Below, one piece after another: positions 1-7,707 of a DNA stretch of 64,000 nt (positions are counted from its first letter, which is position 1; each line of letters begins with the position of its first letter). The notes under the pieces were generated by a model, which made no database searches, had not been told where the DNA came from, and saw only the letters and a list, made by a program, of their open reading frames with translations. Source of the stretch: Micromonospora vinacea (lineage in GTDB: Bacteria; Actinomycetota; Actinomycetes; Mycobacteriales; Micromonosporaceae); assembly GCF_015751785.1 (NCBI RefSeq), contig NZ_JADOTY010000001.1, forward strand, positions 62,001 to 126,000, given 5' to 3'. The translations under genes were made by a program, and so were the position numbers.

Positions 1-84
1 GTGGTCCTCGGTTGGCTGACCCTGCGGTCGTACCATCTGCGAAAGCGACGCCGCCTGACCTGGCGGGGCCGCCCGGTCAGCTAG
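1..84 (+). CDS. C-terminal end of a protein starting outside the window, possibly a glycosyltransferase
   Basis: Frame 1 is open from the first base to TAG at 82-84 and gives 27 residues. They begin with a hydrophobic stretch (VVLGWLTL) followed by a very basic tail with RKRRR and TWRGR. A short membrane segment followed by a TWRGR-type tail is what I would expect at the end of a membrane-linked family 2 glycosyltransferase such as those in carotenoid clusters. The CrtI-type oxidoreductase that follows after 12 bp fits this. With only 27 residues visible, the assignment is inference and the real function could differ. Confidence 0.4.
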   Translation: MVLGWLTLRSYHLRKRRRLTWRGRPVS

Positions 85-96
85 GGAGGACGCGGC

Positions 97-1584
97 ATGG
101 CGCGGATCGTGGTCGTCGGCGCCGGGGTGGGTGGCCTCGCCACCGCCGCCCGGCTGGCCGCTACCGGGCACCAGGTGACCGTCTTCGAGGCCGCCGACAC
201 GGTCGGCGGCAAGCTCGGCCGGTACGCCCACGACACCCCGGCCGGGTCGTTCCACTTCGACACCGGGCCGAGCCTGCTCACCCTGCCCGAGGTCTTCCAC
301 GACCTGTTCGAGGCGACCGGGGCGAAGCTCGACGAATACCTGGACCTCGTCCCGTTGGACCCGATCGTCAGGCACGTCTTTGCCGACGGTGGCCCGGCCC
401 TGGACTCGTGCGCCGACCCGGTGAAGTTCACCGCCCGGATCGGGGCCGCCTTCGGTGACCGGGCGGCAGCAGACTGGCAGCGGCTGTGGCGTCGGGCGGC
501 GCGGGTGTGGCAGGCCTCCTCGCGGGACATCCTGCGCCGTACCGTCGACTCTCCCCGCGACCTCGCGTCGCTGGCCTGGCGCGTCGGCGACCTGGCCGCC
601 ATCGCCCCGGGCCGCAGCCTGCGCGGCCTGGGCCGCCGGCACCTGAACGACCCGCGGCTGCGGATGATGCTGGACCGGTACGCCACCTACACCGGCGCCG
701 ACCCACGTCGGGCACCGGCGGCGCTGGTCGCGGTCCCCTACGCCGAGTTGGCCTTCGGCGGCTGGTACCTGCGCGGTGGGCTGGGCACGCTCGCCGACGC
801 GCTGCTGACCCGCTGCCTGGACCTCGGCGTGGTCGTGCAGACCGACGCCACTGTCACCCGGATCGACGCCACCGGCGGCCGCGTGCACGGGGTACGCCTC
901 GCCGGCGTCACCGCCCCGGTGCCCGCCGACGTGGTGGTGGCCAACGTGGACGCACTCACCGTCTACCGTGACCTGCTGCCGCACCCGCGTCGACTGGCCG
1001 GGCTGACCGACCGCAGCCTCGCCGGCTTCGTGCTGCTGCTCGGCGTCTCCGGCAGCACCGGGCTGGCCCACCACAACGTCTTCTTCCCGGACGACTACGA
1101 CGCCGAGTTCGACGCGGTCTTCGGTGACCCCGGGCGCGGCGTACGGGCCCGACCGGCGGCCGACCCGGCCGTGTTCGTCACAGTGGCCGACGACCCGATG
1201 GTCCGCCCGGCCGGACACGAAGCGTGGTTCGTGCTGGTCAACGCCCCGCGGCAGGGCACCGCGGCGGGCGCGGTCGACTGGCGACGCCCGGGGCTGGCCG
1301 ACGCGTACGCCGATCGGATCCTGGACGTGCTGGCGCGGCGCGGCGTGGACGTGCGCGACCGGCTGCTGTTCCGCGAGATCCGCACCCCCGCCGACCTGGG
1401 CGTGGCGACCGGCGCGCCGGGCGGCTCGATCTACGGCACCGCCGGTGGGCTGCTCCGCCCGGCCAACCGGGGCCCGGCGAACGGGCTGTGGCTGGTGGGT
1501 GGCTCCACCCACCCGGGCGGCGGGTTGCCGATGGTCACCCTCTCCGCGCAGATCGTCGCCGACGAGATCGGCCCCGCCTGGTAG
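97..1584 (+). CDS. CrtI-type FAD-dependent phytoene desaturase family oxidoreductase
   Basis: This 495-residue flavoprotein starts with a dinucleotide-binding motif (VVVGAGVGGLATAARLA, residues 4-20) and the acidic end of the second strand (VFEAA). It ends with the family signature LVGGSTHPGGGLP, which places it in the phytoene desaturase/CrtI-CrtD-CrtO superfamily acting on carotenoid or other isoprenoid chains. The length is normal for the family. The start is clear: GGGAGGA lies 7 nt before ATG 97. It follows the preceding gene by 12 bp, so the two are probably one operon extending out of the window. Whether it desaturates phytoene, a carotenoid end group or another polyprenoid cannot be told from sequence alone. 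The polyprenyl diphosphate synthase at 3953 could supply precursors but is not in the same transcript. Confidence 0.85.
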   Translation: MARIVVVGAGVGGLATAARLAATGHQVTVFEAADTVGGKLGRYAHDTPAGSFHFDTGPSLLTLPEVFHDLFEATGAKLDEYLDLVPLDPIVRHVFADGGPALDSCADPVKFTARIGAAFGDRAAADWQRLWRRAARVWQASSRDILRRTVDSPRDLASLAWRVGDLAAIAPGRSLRGLGRRHLNDPRLRMMLDRYATYTGADPRRAPAALVAVPYAELAFGGWYLRGGLGTLADALLTRCLDLGVVVQTDATVTRIDATGGRVHGVRLAGVTAPVPADVVVANVDALTVYRDLLPHPRRLAGLTDRSLAGFVLLLGVSGSTGLAHHNVFFPDDYDAEFDAVFGDPGRGVRARPAADPAVFVTVADDPMVRPAGHEAWFVLVNAPRQGTAAGAVDWRRPGLADAYADRILDVLARRGVDVRDRLLFREIRTPADLGVATGAPGGSIYGTAGGLLRPANRGPANGLWLVGGSTHPGGGLPMVTLSAQIVADEIGPAW

Positions 1585-1652
1585 ACCCTGCATGCTCCAG
1601 CCGGTGTCTGTTTCCGCGCGTCGGGCTGGGCCGTTCAGCCGGCCCGGCCCCC

Positions 1653-2342
1653 TCAGTCGGCGTCGAGCAGGGCGCGGCGGATGCTGGAGAGCAGTTGCCC
1701 CAGGCCGAAACCGGCCAGCAGCACCCAGACCGCTGTCGCCATGGTGATGGTGCCGGCGGCCAGGTCCGGCTCGATCAGCCCGGCCAGCCCGGCGACCAGC
1801 AAACCGGCCAGCGCCACCGAAACCCGGGTGGGGCGTTCGCCCACCGTCACCGCGCCGATCTCCCGCATGCCGGCGGCGACCGCACGCGCTCGGACGTACT
1901 CGTGCAACCAGGACAGCGCGCCGCCCGCGACGACCAGCCCGCCCGGCGCGCCCACCAGCCAGAACGCCAGCAGCCACGCCACCTCACCGAGCCGGTCGGC
2001 GACCGAGTCGTAGACGTAGCCGAGCCGGGTGGTGCGACCGGTGGCGACCGCCACCGCACCGTCCACGCTGTCCGCCACGGCGGCGAGCAGCACGAACAGC
2101 GCGCCGAGGAACGGCCCGTCCCCCGGCCGACCCACCAGCAACGGTACGCAGAAGCAGAGCAGCACCCCGGCCACTGTGACCGCGGTGGGGCTGACCCGCA
2201 GCCGGCCCAGCACATATCCGACGTGGTACGCGAATCGCAGCCAGGCGCGCACCACCGGCGCCGCGACCCGAGGGTCGAACCCGCCGTGCAACCGCGCCCA
2301 CGCCGTGGCGTACTGATCCCAGTTCAGCTGTGTGCCCACCAC
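1653..2342 (-). CDS. CDP-alcohol phosphatidyltransferase family membrane protein
   Basis: The 229-residue protein has several hydrophobic segments and the CDP-alcohol phosphatidyltransferase motif D-x2-D-G-x2-AR-x8-G-x3-D-x3-D, read here as D91, D94, G95, G108, D112 and D116. The usual Arg of the AR pair is Val at position 99. Family members transfer a phosphatidyl group from CDP-diacylglycerol (or a related CDP-alcohol) to a polyol or alcohol in the membrane. The substrate is unknown. The GTG start at 2342 has only a weak ribosome site, so a later start is possible. It points towards the CrtI-type gene (convergent, 68 bp apart). The Arg to Val change may reflect a subfamily trait rather than inactivation. 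Confidence 0.8.
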   Translation of the reverse strand: MVGTQLNWDQYATAWARLHGGFDPRVAAPVVRAWLRFAYHVGYVLGRLRVSPTAVTVAGVLLCFCVPLLVGRPGDGPFLGALFVLLAAVADSVDGAVAVATGRTTRLGYVYDSVADRLGEVAWLLAFWLVGAPGGLVVAGGALSWLHEYVRARAVAAGMREIGAVTVGERPTRVSVALAGLLVAGLAGLIEPDLAAGTITMATAVWVLLAGFGLGQLLSSIRRALLDAD

Positions 2343-2386
2343 GGATCAACCGTCGTGCCGGTCAACAGGTGTCGCAGGTGCAGCGT

Positions 2387-3304
2387 TCACACGCGGGCGC
2401 CGACCTTCAGGTTCTGCCAGACCTCGCGGGTCGCTGTGGACCGGTTGAGGGTGATGAAGTGGATTCCCGGCACGCCCTCGTCCAACAGTCGGCGGCACAT
2501 CTCGCTGGCCTGCTCGATGCCGAGCCGGCGGACGGCGTCCGGGTCGTCGGCGACGCGTTCGAAGCGGGCCGCCAACGCCGGTGGGAACGGCGCACCGGAC
2601 AGCTGCACGGACCGCTCGATGGTGCTGAACTGGGTCACCGGCATCACGCCCGCCAGGATCGGGGTGTCACAGCCAGCAGCCGCCACCCGGTCACGTAGCC
2701 GCAGGTAGTCGTCGGCGTCGAAGAACATCTGCGTGACCGCGAACTCCGCGCCGGCCCGACACTTGCGGACGAACTGGGCGGTGTCGCTGGCCACATCGGG
2801 CGAGCGGGGGTGCTTGTACGGGAAGGCGGCCACGCCGACGCTGAAGTCGCCGGCGTCACGCACCAGCCGGACCAGGTCCTCGGCGTAGTCCACGCCCTCG
2901 GGGTGACGGATCCACTCACCGCCCGGGTTGCCCGGGGGGTCGCCACGAACGGCCAGCACGTTGCGCACGCCCACCCCGGCGAGCCGGCCGACCACGTGCC
3001 GCAGCTCGGCGACGGAGTGGTTGACCGCTGTCAGGTGGGCCATCGGCAGCAGGGTGGTCTCGGTGGCGATCCGCTCGGTCACCGCAACTGTGGTGTCCCG
3101 CGTCGAACCACCGGCGCCGTACGTGATCGACACGAACGACGGGCGCAGGGACTCCAACTCGCGGATGGCCTGCCAGAGCAGCTGCTCCCCCGCCTCGGTC
3201 TTGGGCGGGAAGAACTCGAACGAGAAGGTCGGCTGGTGCTCACGGATGAGCTCCCCGATCGCCGGCTGGGGATTGGGGAGTACCGAGGGAAGACCGAGCG
3301 CCAC
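2387..3304 (-). CDS. metF: Methylenetetrahydrofolate reductase [NAD(P)H]
   Basis: This 305-residue flavoprotein reduces 5,10-methylene-THF to 5-methyl-THF for methionine synthesis. It shows the family start SFEFFPPKTEAG (residues 28-39, with the catalytic Glu of FEFFPP at 30), the SITYGAGGSTR segment and VRGDPP, in a TIM-barrel of normal length. The GTG start at 3304 lies exactly 6 nt after TAGAGT (3316-3311), so the transcript is probably leaderless; no Shine-Dalgarno is seen. Its position next to the polyprenyl synthase matches Rv2172c/Rv2173 in M. tuberculosis. Confidence 0.96.
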   Translation of the reverse strand: MALGLPSVLPNPQPAIGELIREHQPTFSFEFFPPKTEAGEQLLWQAIRELESLRPSFVSITYGAGGSTRDTTVAVTERIATETTLLPMAHLTAVNHSVAELRHVVGRLAGVGVRNVLAVRGDPPGNPGGEWIRHPEGVDYAEDLVRLVRDAGDFSVGVAAFPYKHPRSPDVASDTAQFVRKCRAGAEFAVTQMFFDADDYLRLRDRVAAAGCDTPILAGVMPVTQFSTIERSVQLSGAPFPPALAARFERVADDPDAVRRLGIEQASEMCRRLLDEGVPGIHFITLNRSTATREVWQNLKVGARV

Positions 3305-3310
3305 GGTCCA

Positions 3311-3316
3311 ACTCTA
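3311..3316 (-). promoter_or_regulatory. -10 box of metF (leaderless type)
   Basis: TAGAGT on the minus strand ends 6 nt before GTG 3304. This is the TAnnnT-N6-start layout of leaderless actinobacterial transcripts. No -35 box is evident. Confidence 0.45.
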
Positions 3317-3553
3317 GCGGTCGATGCCACCACGACCCAGGCCCTTCCCACTCCGACGGCCGGGCGGCCCCCCGCGTCCCGATCCGGCGGGCGGGAAGGC
3401 GTCGTACCTCCGGGGTAGGAAGGGGTGGTGCGGGAGGGGCGGCGGGGGCGGCCCCGGGGGCCCGCGCGGGGGTCAGCAACCGAGCGGTGCCGCTGGTCCC
3501 GCCCGTTCCGGGCGGGCCGGTGGGCGCCGCGCCGACGCCCGCCAGGAGGACAG

Positions 3554-3943
3554 ATGACCCCGCCCGCACCGCCGCGTCCCGCGCAGCTCGGGCCGCTGCT
3601 GGCTCGCTGCCGACTCGACCGGGGCTGGAGCCAGCAGCGAGCCGCCGCCGAGCTGTGCGCCGCCGCCGGGGTGCCGACGTTGAGTCGGCACGAGATTTCC
3701 CGGTGGGAACGACAGCGTCGCGTGCCGGGCGGTTTCTGGCTCGGCTGGCTCGCCGTCGTCCTGGACGTGCCGCTGGTGGCGCTCGCCGAGGCCGCCGCGG
3801 CCACCCGAAGGGCCGGCTCGACGAGGGCCACCGGGCCGGGCCGCGCCGCGGTGGCCGGCGCGCGACCGAGTGGGCGCACGGGTCCCGGCCGCACCAGCCG
3901 GACTACGCGTGGCAGTGGAGCACGAAACATGACGACCAGCTAG
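3554..3943 (+). CDS. XRE-family helix-turn-helix protein
   Basis: A 129-residue protein with an N-terminal Cro/C1-type helix-turn-helix (about residues 13-75). It includes GWSQQRAAAEL, the recognition-helix region LSRHEISRWER and a conserved-looking hydrophobic C-terminal helix of the domain. The last 50 residues are Ala/Gly/Arg/Thr-rich and look disordered. The ATG at 3554 is chosen over upstream frame starts because AGGAGG sits 4-5 nt before it. It stops 9 bp before the polyprenyl synthase and is probably co-transcribed, or its 3' end carries that gene's promoter. Its target is unknown. Confidence 0.75.
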   Translation: MTPPAPPRPAQLGPLLARCRLDRGWSQQRAAAELCAAAGVPTLSRHEISRWERQRRVPGGFWLGWLAVVLDVPLVALAEAAAATRRAGSTRATGPGRAAVAGARPSGRTGPGRTSRTTRGSGARNMTTS

Positions 3944-3946
3944 CGT
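3941..3946 (+). promoter_or_regulatory. -10 box of the polyprenyl synthase gene
   Basis: TAGCGT overlaps the stop codon of the XRE gene and ends 6 nt before GTG 3953. The gene may therefore have its own leaderless transcript in addition to read-through. Confidence 0.4.
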
Positions 3947-3952
3947 CGGGGC

Positions 3953-5035
3953 GTGACCCACGCTGCTCCCGTGTCCCCCGTCGACCGCGCCGGCCTGCGG
4001 GAGCGGGTCGACAAGGCCCTCACCGAGTTCCTGGCCGGCCAGCGGATCCGCCTCGCCGCCGTGGACGACGCGCTGGGCCCGGTGGCCGAGGCGATCGAGG
4101 CGTTCGTGCTCGGCGGCGGCAAGCGGCTGCGTCCGGCATTCGCGTACTGGGGGTTCCGGGGGGCCGGCGGGGTGGACGGCGACCAGGTGCTCACCGCCCT
4201 GGCCGCGCTGGAGTTCGTCCAGGCCAGCGCCCTGATCCACGACGACCTGATGGACCGCTCCGACACCCGCCGGGGCGAGCCGGCGATACACCGGCGCTTC
4301 GCCACCCGACACCGGGAGGCCGGCTGGGGCGGCGACCCGGACGGTTTCGGCGACGCCGCGGCCATCCTGCTCGGCGACCTCTGCCTGGTCTGGTCCGACG
4401 AGCTGCTGCACTCCGCCGGCCTGGACCTGTGGTCGTTGGCCCGGGCCCGTCCGGTCTTCGACGAGATGCGCACCGAGGTCACCGTCGGGCAGTACCTCGA
4501 CGTGCTGACGCAGGTCACCGGGGACACCTCGGTGGAACGGGCCAGCAAGGTCGCCCGGTACAAGTCAGCGAAGTACACCGTCGAGCGTCCGATGCTGCTC
4601 GGCGCCGCGCTTGCCGACGCGCCGGAGGACGTGCGGACGGCCTACTCGGCGTACGGGCTGCCGTTGGGCGAGGCGTTCCAGCTCCGCGACGACGTGCTCG
4701 GGGTCTTCGGTGACCCGGCGCTGACCGGCAAGCCGGCCGGGGACGACCTGCGCGAGGGCAAGCGCACCTACCTGGTGGCGGCGGCGGTGGAGGCCACCGA
4801 CGACGCGGGCCGCGAGCTGCTGCTCGGCCGGCTCGGCGACCCGGAGCTGGACGAGCAGGGGGTGACCCGGCTCCGCGAGGTGATCTCGGGTAGTGGGGCT
4901 CTGGCCCGTACCGAGCAGCGGATCGTCACGCTCACCGACACCGCCCTGGCCGCCCTGACCGCCATCGACCTGGAGACCGAGGCCCGCCAAGCCCTGGTAG
5001 ACCTGGCCATAGCCGCAACCCGCCGAGCCGACTGA
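3953..5035 (+). CDS. idsA: Polyprenyl (geranylgeranyl-type) diphosphate synthase
   Basis: A 360-residue trans-isoprenyl diphosphate synthase. Visible motifs are GGGKRLRP (about 54-61), the first Asp-rich motif DDLMD (97-101), TRRGEPAIHRRF just after it, and the second Asp-rich region with D246-D247 (RDDVLGVFGD). The enzyme condenses isopentenyl diphosphate with allylic diphosphates. Chain length cannot be fixed from motifs alone, but this actinobacterial branch (Rv2173/IdsA2-like) usually makes C15-C20 products. The GTG start at 3953 follows the XRE stop by 9 bp and lacks a good ribosome site, consistent with leaderless translation. It converges on the Rv2175c homologue, with a long inverted repeat between them. 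Confidence 0.9.
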   Translation: MTHAAPVSPVDRAGLRERVDKALTEFLAGQRIRLAAVDDALGPVAEAIEAFVLGGGKRLRPAFAYWGFRGAGGVDGDQVLTALAALEFVQASALIHDDLMDRSDTRRGEPAIHRRFATRHREAGWGGDPDGFGDAAAILLGDLCLVWSDELLHSAGLDLWSLARARPVFDEMRTEVTVGQYLDVLTQVTGDTSVERASKVARYKSAKYTVERPMLLGAALADAPEDVRTAYSAYGLPLGEAFQLRDDVLGVFGDPALTGKPAGDDLREGKRTYLVAAAVEATDDAGRELLLGRLGDPELDEQGVTRLREVISGSGALARTEQRIVTLTDTALAALTAIDLETEARQALVDLAIAATRRAD

Positions 5036-5062
5036 CCGCTCTGCCCCCGCTCCCCCGCCCCC

Positions 5063-5128
5063 GCGGTTGATCATGAGGTTGGCGACCTTCGCCTCGGCGT
5101 GTCGCGCCGCCAACCTCATGATCAACGC
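5063..5128. repeat. TTGATCA-anchored inverted repeat between convergent genes
   Basis: Arms at 5063-5084 and 5108-5128 pair over about 21 bp with one bulge (GCG/GTTGATCATGAGGTTGGCG). The loop is 23 nt. It sits between two convergent genes, so it may act as a bidirectional terminator. It resembles the elements at 8589-8648 and 14261-14335. Confidence 0.75.
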
Positions 5129-5140
5129 AGGGAGGTGGGG

Positions 5141-5530
5141 TTAGAAGCCTTGGGCTTGGGCTCGGCGTTTCACCTCGCGGGCCTGGTCGCCGGAGAGGGC
5201 GGCGGCCGGGGTGGCGCCGGGGAGGGTGTCGTCCGGCTCGTAGAGCCAGCGCAGGGCGGCCTCGTCGTCGTAGCCGTTGTCGGCGAGCAGGTTGAGCACG
5301 CCGGGCAGGTGCTTGAGCACGGTCTCGTTGGCGACCAGCTCGGCCGGGATCCGGCGGACGCCGTCGCGGCGGACCGCCAACAGCTCACGGTCACGGATCA
5401 TCTGGTGCACCTTGCTGATCGACACGTCGAGGCGTTCGGCGACGTCGGGCAGGGTCAACCAGCCGGCCGGGTCGGTGGGTCCGGCGAGCTCCAGGCCGGG
5501 CGCGGCCTGGTCGGGTACGGGTTCGGTCAC
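5141..5530 (-). CDS. Rv2175c-like winged-helix DNA-binding protein
   Basis: A 129-residue homologue of M. tuberculosis Rv2175c, a small DNA-binding protein known there as a substrate of the kinase PknL encoded next to it. The N-terminal helix-turn-helix covers the segment WLTLPDVAERLDVSISKVHQMIRD in pieces (TLPDVAERL, SISKVHQMI). The C-terminal part (LPGVLNLLADNGYDDEAALRWL) matches the family's second domain. I place the start at GTG 5530 (VTEPVPDQ) rather than at the upstream frame opening, because the preceding residues look non-coding and the family is of this length. It is divergent from pknL, the same arrangement as in mycobacteria. Confidence 0.85.
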   Translation of the reverse strand: MTEPVPDQAAPGLELAGPTDPAGWLTLPDVAERLDVSISKVHQMIRDRELLAVRRDGVRRIPAELVANETVLKHLPGVLNLLADNGYDDEAALRWLYEPDDTLPGATPAAALSGDQAREVKRRAQAQGF

Positions 5531-5704
5531 CCGACCACCCTGCCACGCCGCCGCCGCGACGAGCCACCGGCACCCCGGGAGACCCATCGGCGCCCACTCC
5601 GTTGATCGTCGCTGACCAGCGGATAAGGGGTGGCGAGCGCGGCGGGACGGACCGGTTCGGCGTACGGCTGTAGCATCCTGTTCATCCTTCACCCCCTGGA
5701 CACA

Positions 5705-5710
5705 TAGACT
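5705..5710 (+). promoter_or_regulatory. -10 box of pknL
   Basis: TAGACT ends 8 nt before ATG 5719, implying a leaderless or nearly leaderless transcript. No purine-rich ribosome site precedes the ATG. Confidence 0.4.
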
Positions 5711-5718
5711 GCCTGCCG

Positions 5719-7707
5719 ATGGACACTCAGGTCGCCGACACGTTGCTGGGCTCGCTGATCGACGGGCGCTACCGCATTCGCGGTCGCGTGGCCCGTGGTG
5801 GCATGGCGACCGTGTACACCGCCACCGACGAACGCCTTGAGCGCACCGTCGCTGTCAAGATCATTCACCCGACCCAGGCGAGCGAGGCGCGAGCCCGGAT
5901 CGCCAACTTCGTGGCCCGGTTCACCGACGAGGCGAAGACCATCGCCCGGTTGACCCACCCGAACGTGGTGGCGGTCTACGACCAGGGCACGCACGCCGGC
6001 CTGCCGTACCTGGTGATGGAGTACGTCCGTGGCCGCACGCTGCGCGACGTGCTGGCCGAGCGACGCCGGCTCAACCCGGACGAGGCACTGGCCATCACCG
6101 AGCAGATGCTCGCCGCGATCGCCGCCGCGCACCGCGCCGGGCTGGTACACCGCGACGTCAAACCGGAGAACGTGCTGGTCGCGGAGGCGCCCACCGGTGG
6201 CGTCGCCAACCTCGTCGACAGCGTCGTGAAGGTGGCCGACTTCGGGCTGGCCCGGGCCGTCGAGGCGAGCGCCGACGAGGAGCAGGGCAACCAGCTGATG
6301 GCGACCGTGGCGTACGTCGCCCCGGAGCTGGTCACCGAGGGCCGCGCCGATCCGCGCACCGACGTCTACTCGGCCGGCATCGTGCTGTTCGAGATGCTCA
6401 CCGGCCGCGTGCCGTACGACGGGGACCGGCCGGTGGACGTCGCCTGGCAGCACGTCGACCGGGACGTGCCGGCGCCCTCGACGCTGGTGCCGGGTCTGCC
6501 GTCGGTCCTCGACGACCTGGTGCAGCGGGCCACTCGGCGTGATCCCGGCGCGCGCCCCGCGGACGCCGGCGCACTGCTGGCCGAGGTGCAGGTTGCCCGG
6601 GACCGTCTGGGCGACGCCAACAGCCACACCGCCGTACTCCGCCCGGTCAGCGACGAACCGTCGCTCTCTCAGCCGACGATGATGGTCGCGACGGTCCAGC
6701 CGCCCAACCGCCCGTCGTGGGCCCGACTGCCGGAGGGCGCCAGCAGCCAGGGGCCCGGACGGCGTCGGGCCGCCCCGGAGCCGGCGGAGGGCCTGGGTGC
6801 CCGGCTCGCCGCGCTGCGCAGCACTGTGCTGGGCGATCCCCGCGGCCGGCGGGCCGTCGCTGCCGTGGTGGTGACGCTGGGCCTGGTGGCCGCGATCGGG
6901 GGCTGGTGGTTCGGCGTCGGCCGTTACACGGACGCTCCGCAGCTGGTGAGCCTGAGCAAGGCCGAGGCGCAGGCGCGGGCCGACCGCGCCGGGCTCGTCC
7001 TCAAGTACGCCGAGCCACGCTTCGACGAGAAAGCCCCGAAGGACAGCGTGCTGGGGCAGAGCCCGGCGTCCGCTGCCAAGATCGTCAAGGGTGGCACGAT
7101 CACCCTGACCCTCTCCCTCGGCCCGGAGCGTTTCCCCGTACCGGACGTGATCGGCAAGGAGTTCGAGCTGGCCGAGGCGGACCTGGTCAACGCGAAGCTG
7201 GTGGTGGCCAAGGGCACCCCCCGCTACGACGACAGCCTGCCGGCCGGGGTCGTGGTGGACAGCTCCCCCAAGGTGGGCGCCGAGGTCAAACCAGGTGCGA
7301 AGGTCACCCTCATCCTGAGCCGGGGTAGGGCGCCGGTGACGGTGCCGAACCTGGTCGGCAAGAGCCTGACCGACGCCCGGACGACCCTGGCCCAGCTCAA
7401 CCTGGTGCTGGTGGAGAACTACAAGGACTCCGACAAGCCGAGGGACGAGATCCTCGGCCAGAGCCCGGCCGACGGCGCCGGTGTGGAGAAGGGCACCCAG
7501 GTCAAGCTGGACGTCAGCAAGGGGCCACCGCTGGTCGCCATGCCACGGGTGATCGGCCTGCCGTGCCAGCAGGCCAAGCAGGCGTTGGAGGCGCAGGGCT
7601 TCCCGGTGACCATGGCGATCAACCCGAACGCCGTGGTCCAGATCCAGCTCCCGGGCGAGAATTCGCAGGTGGCGCCCGGCACCCCGGTCACCCTGACGTG
7701 CTTCTGA
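5719..7707 (+). CDS. pknL: Transmembrane Ser/Thr protein kinase with PASTA domains, PknL-like
   Basis: A 662-residue receptor-type Hanks kinase. The kinase domain (about 18-285) has the glycine loop ARGGMATV, ATP-binding K47, catalytic HRD (144-146, in VHRDVKPEN), DFG (174-176) and APE (201-203), so it should be active. A juxtamembrane linker runs to about 375, one membrane helix lies at about 378-397, and four extracellular PASTA repeats follow. PASTA domains in this family bind peptidoglycan fragments or lipid II. It is divergent from the Rv2175c-type gene, its probable phosphorylation target by analogy with mycobacteria. Its stop overlaps the next gene by one base (TGATG). M. tuberculosis PknL itself has a much shorter extracellular part, so this resembles PknB in architecture but PknL in location. 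Confidence 0.93.
   Translation: MDTQVADTLLGSLIDGRYRIRGRVARGGMATVYTATDERLERTVAVKIIHPTQASEARARIANFVARFTDEAKTIARLTHPNVVAVYDQGTHAGLPYLVMEYVRGRTLRDVLAERRRLNPDEALAITEQMLAAIAAAHRAGLVHRDVKPENVLVAEAPTGGVANLVDSVVKVADFGLARAVEASADEEQGNQLMATVAYVAPELVTEGRADPRTDVYSAGIVLFEMLTGRVPYDGDRPVDVAWQHVDRDVPAPSTLVPGLPSVLDDLVQRATRRDPGARPADAGALLAEVQVARDRLGDANSHTAVLRPVSDEPSLSQPTMMVATVQPPNRPSWARLPEGASSQGPGRRRAAPEPAEGLGARLAALRSTVLGDPRGRRAVAAVVVTLGLVAAIGGWWFGVGRYTDAPQLVSLSKAEAQARADRAGLVLKYAEPRFDEKAPKDSVLGQSPASAAKIVKGGTITLTLSLGPERFPVPDVIGKEFELAEADLVNAKLVVAKGTPRYDDSLPAGVVVDSSPKVGAEVKPGAKVTLILSRGRAPVTVPNLVGKSLTDARTTLAQLNLVLVENYKDSDKPRDEILGQSPADGAGVEKGTQVKLDVSKGPPLVAMPRVIGLPCQQAKQALEAQGFPVTMAINPNAVVQIQLPGENSQVAPGTPVTLTCF

Noticed and set aside
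1..5035. Complete carotenoid gene cluster
   Set aside because: Only a CrtI-type oxidoreductase, a possible glycosyltransferase tail and a separately transcribed polyprenyl synthase are seen; no phytoene synthase or cyclase is in the window.
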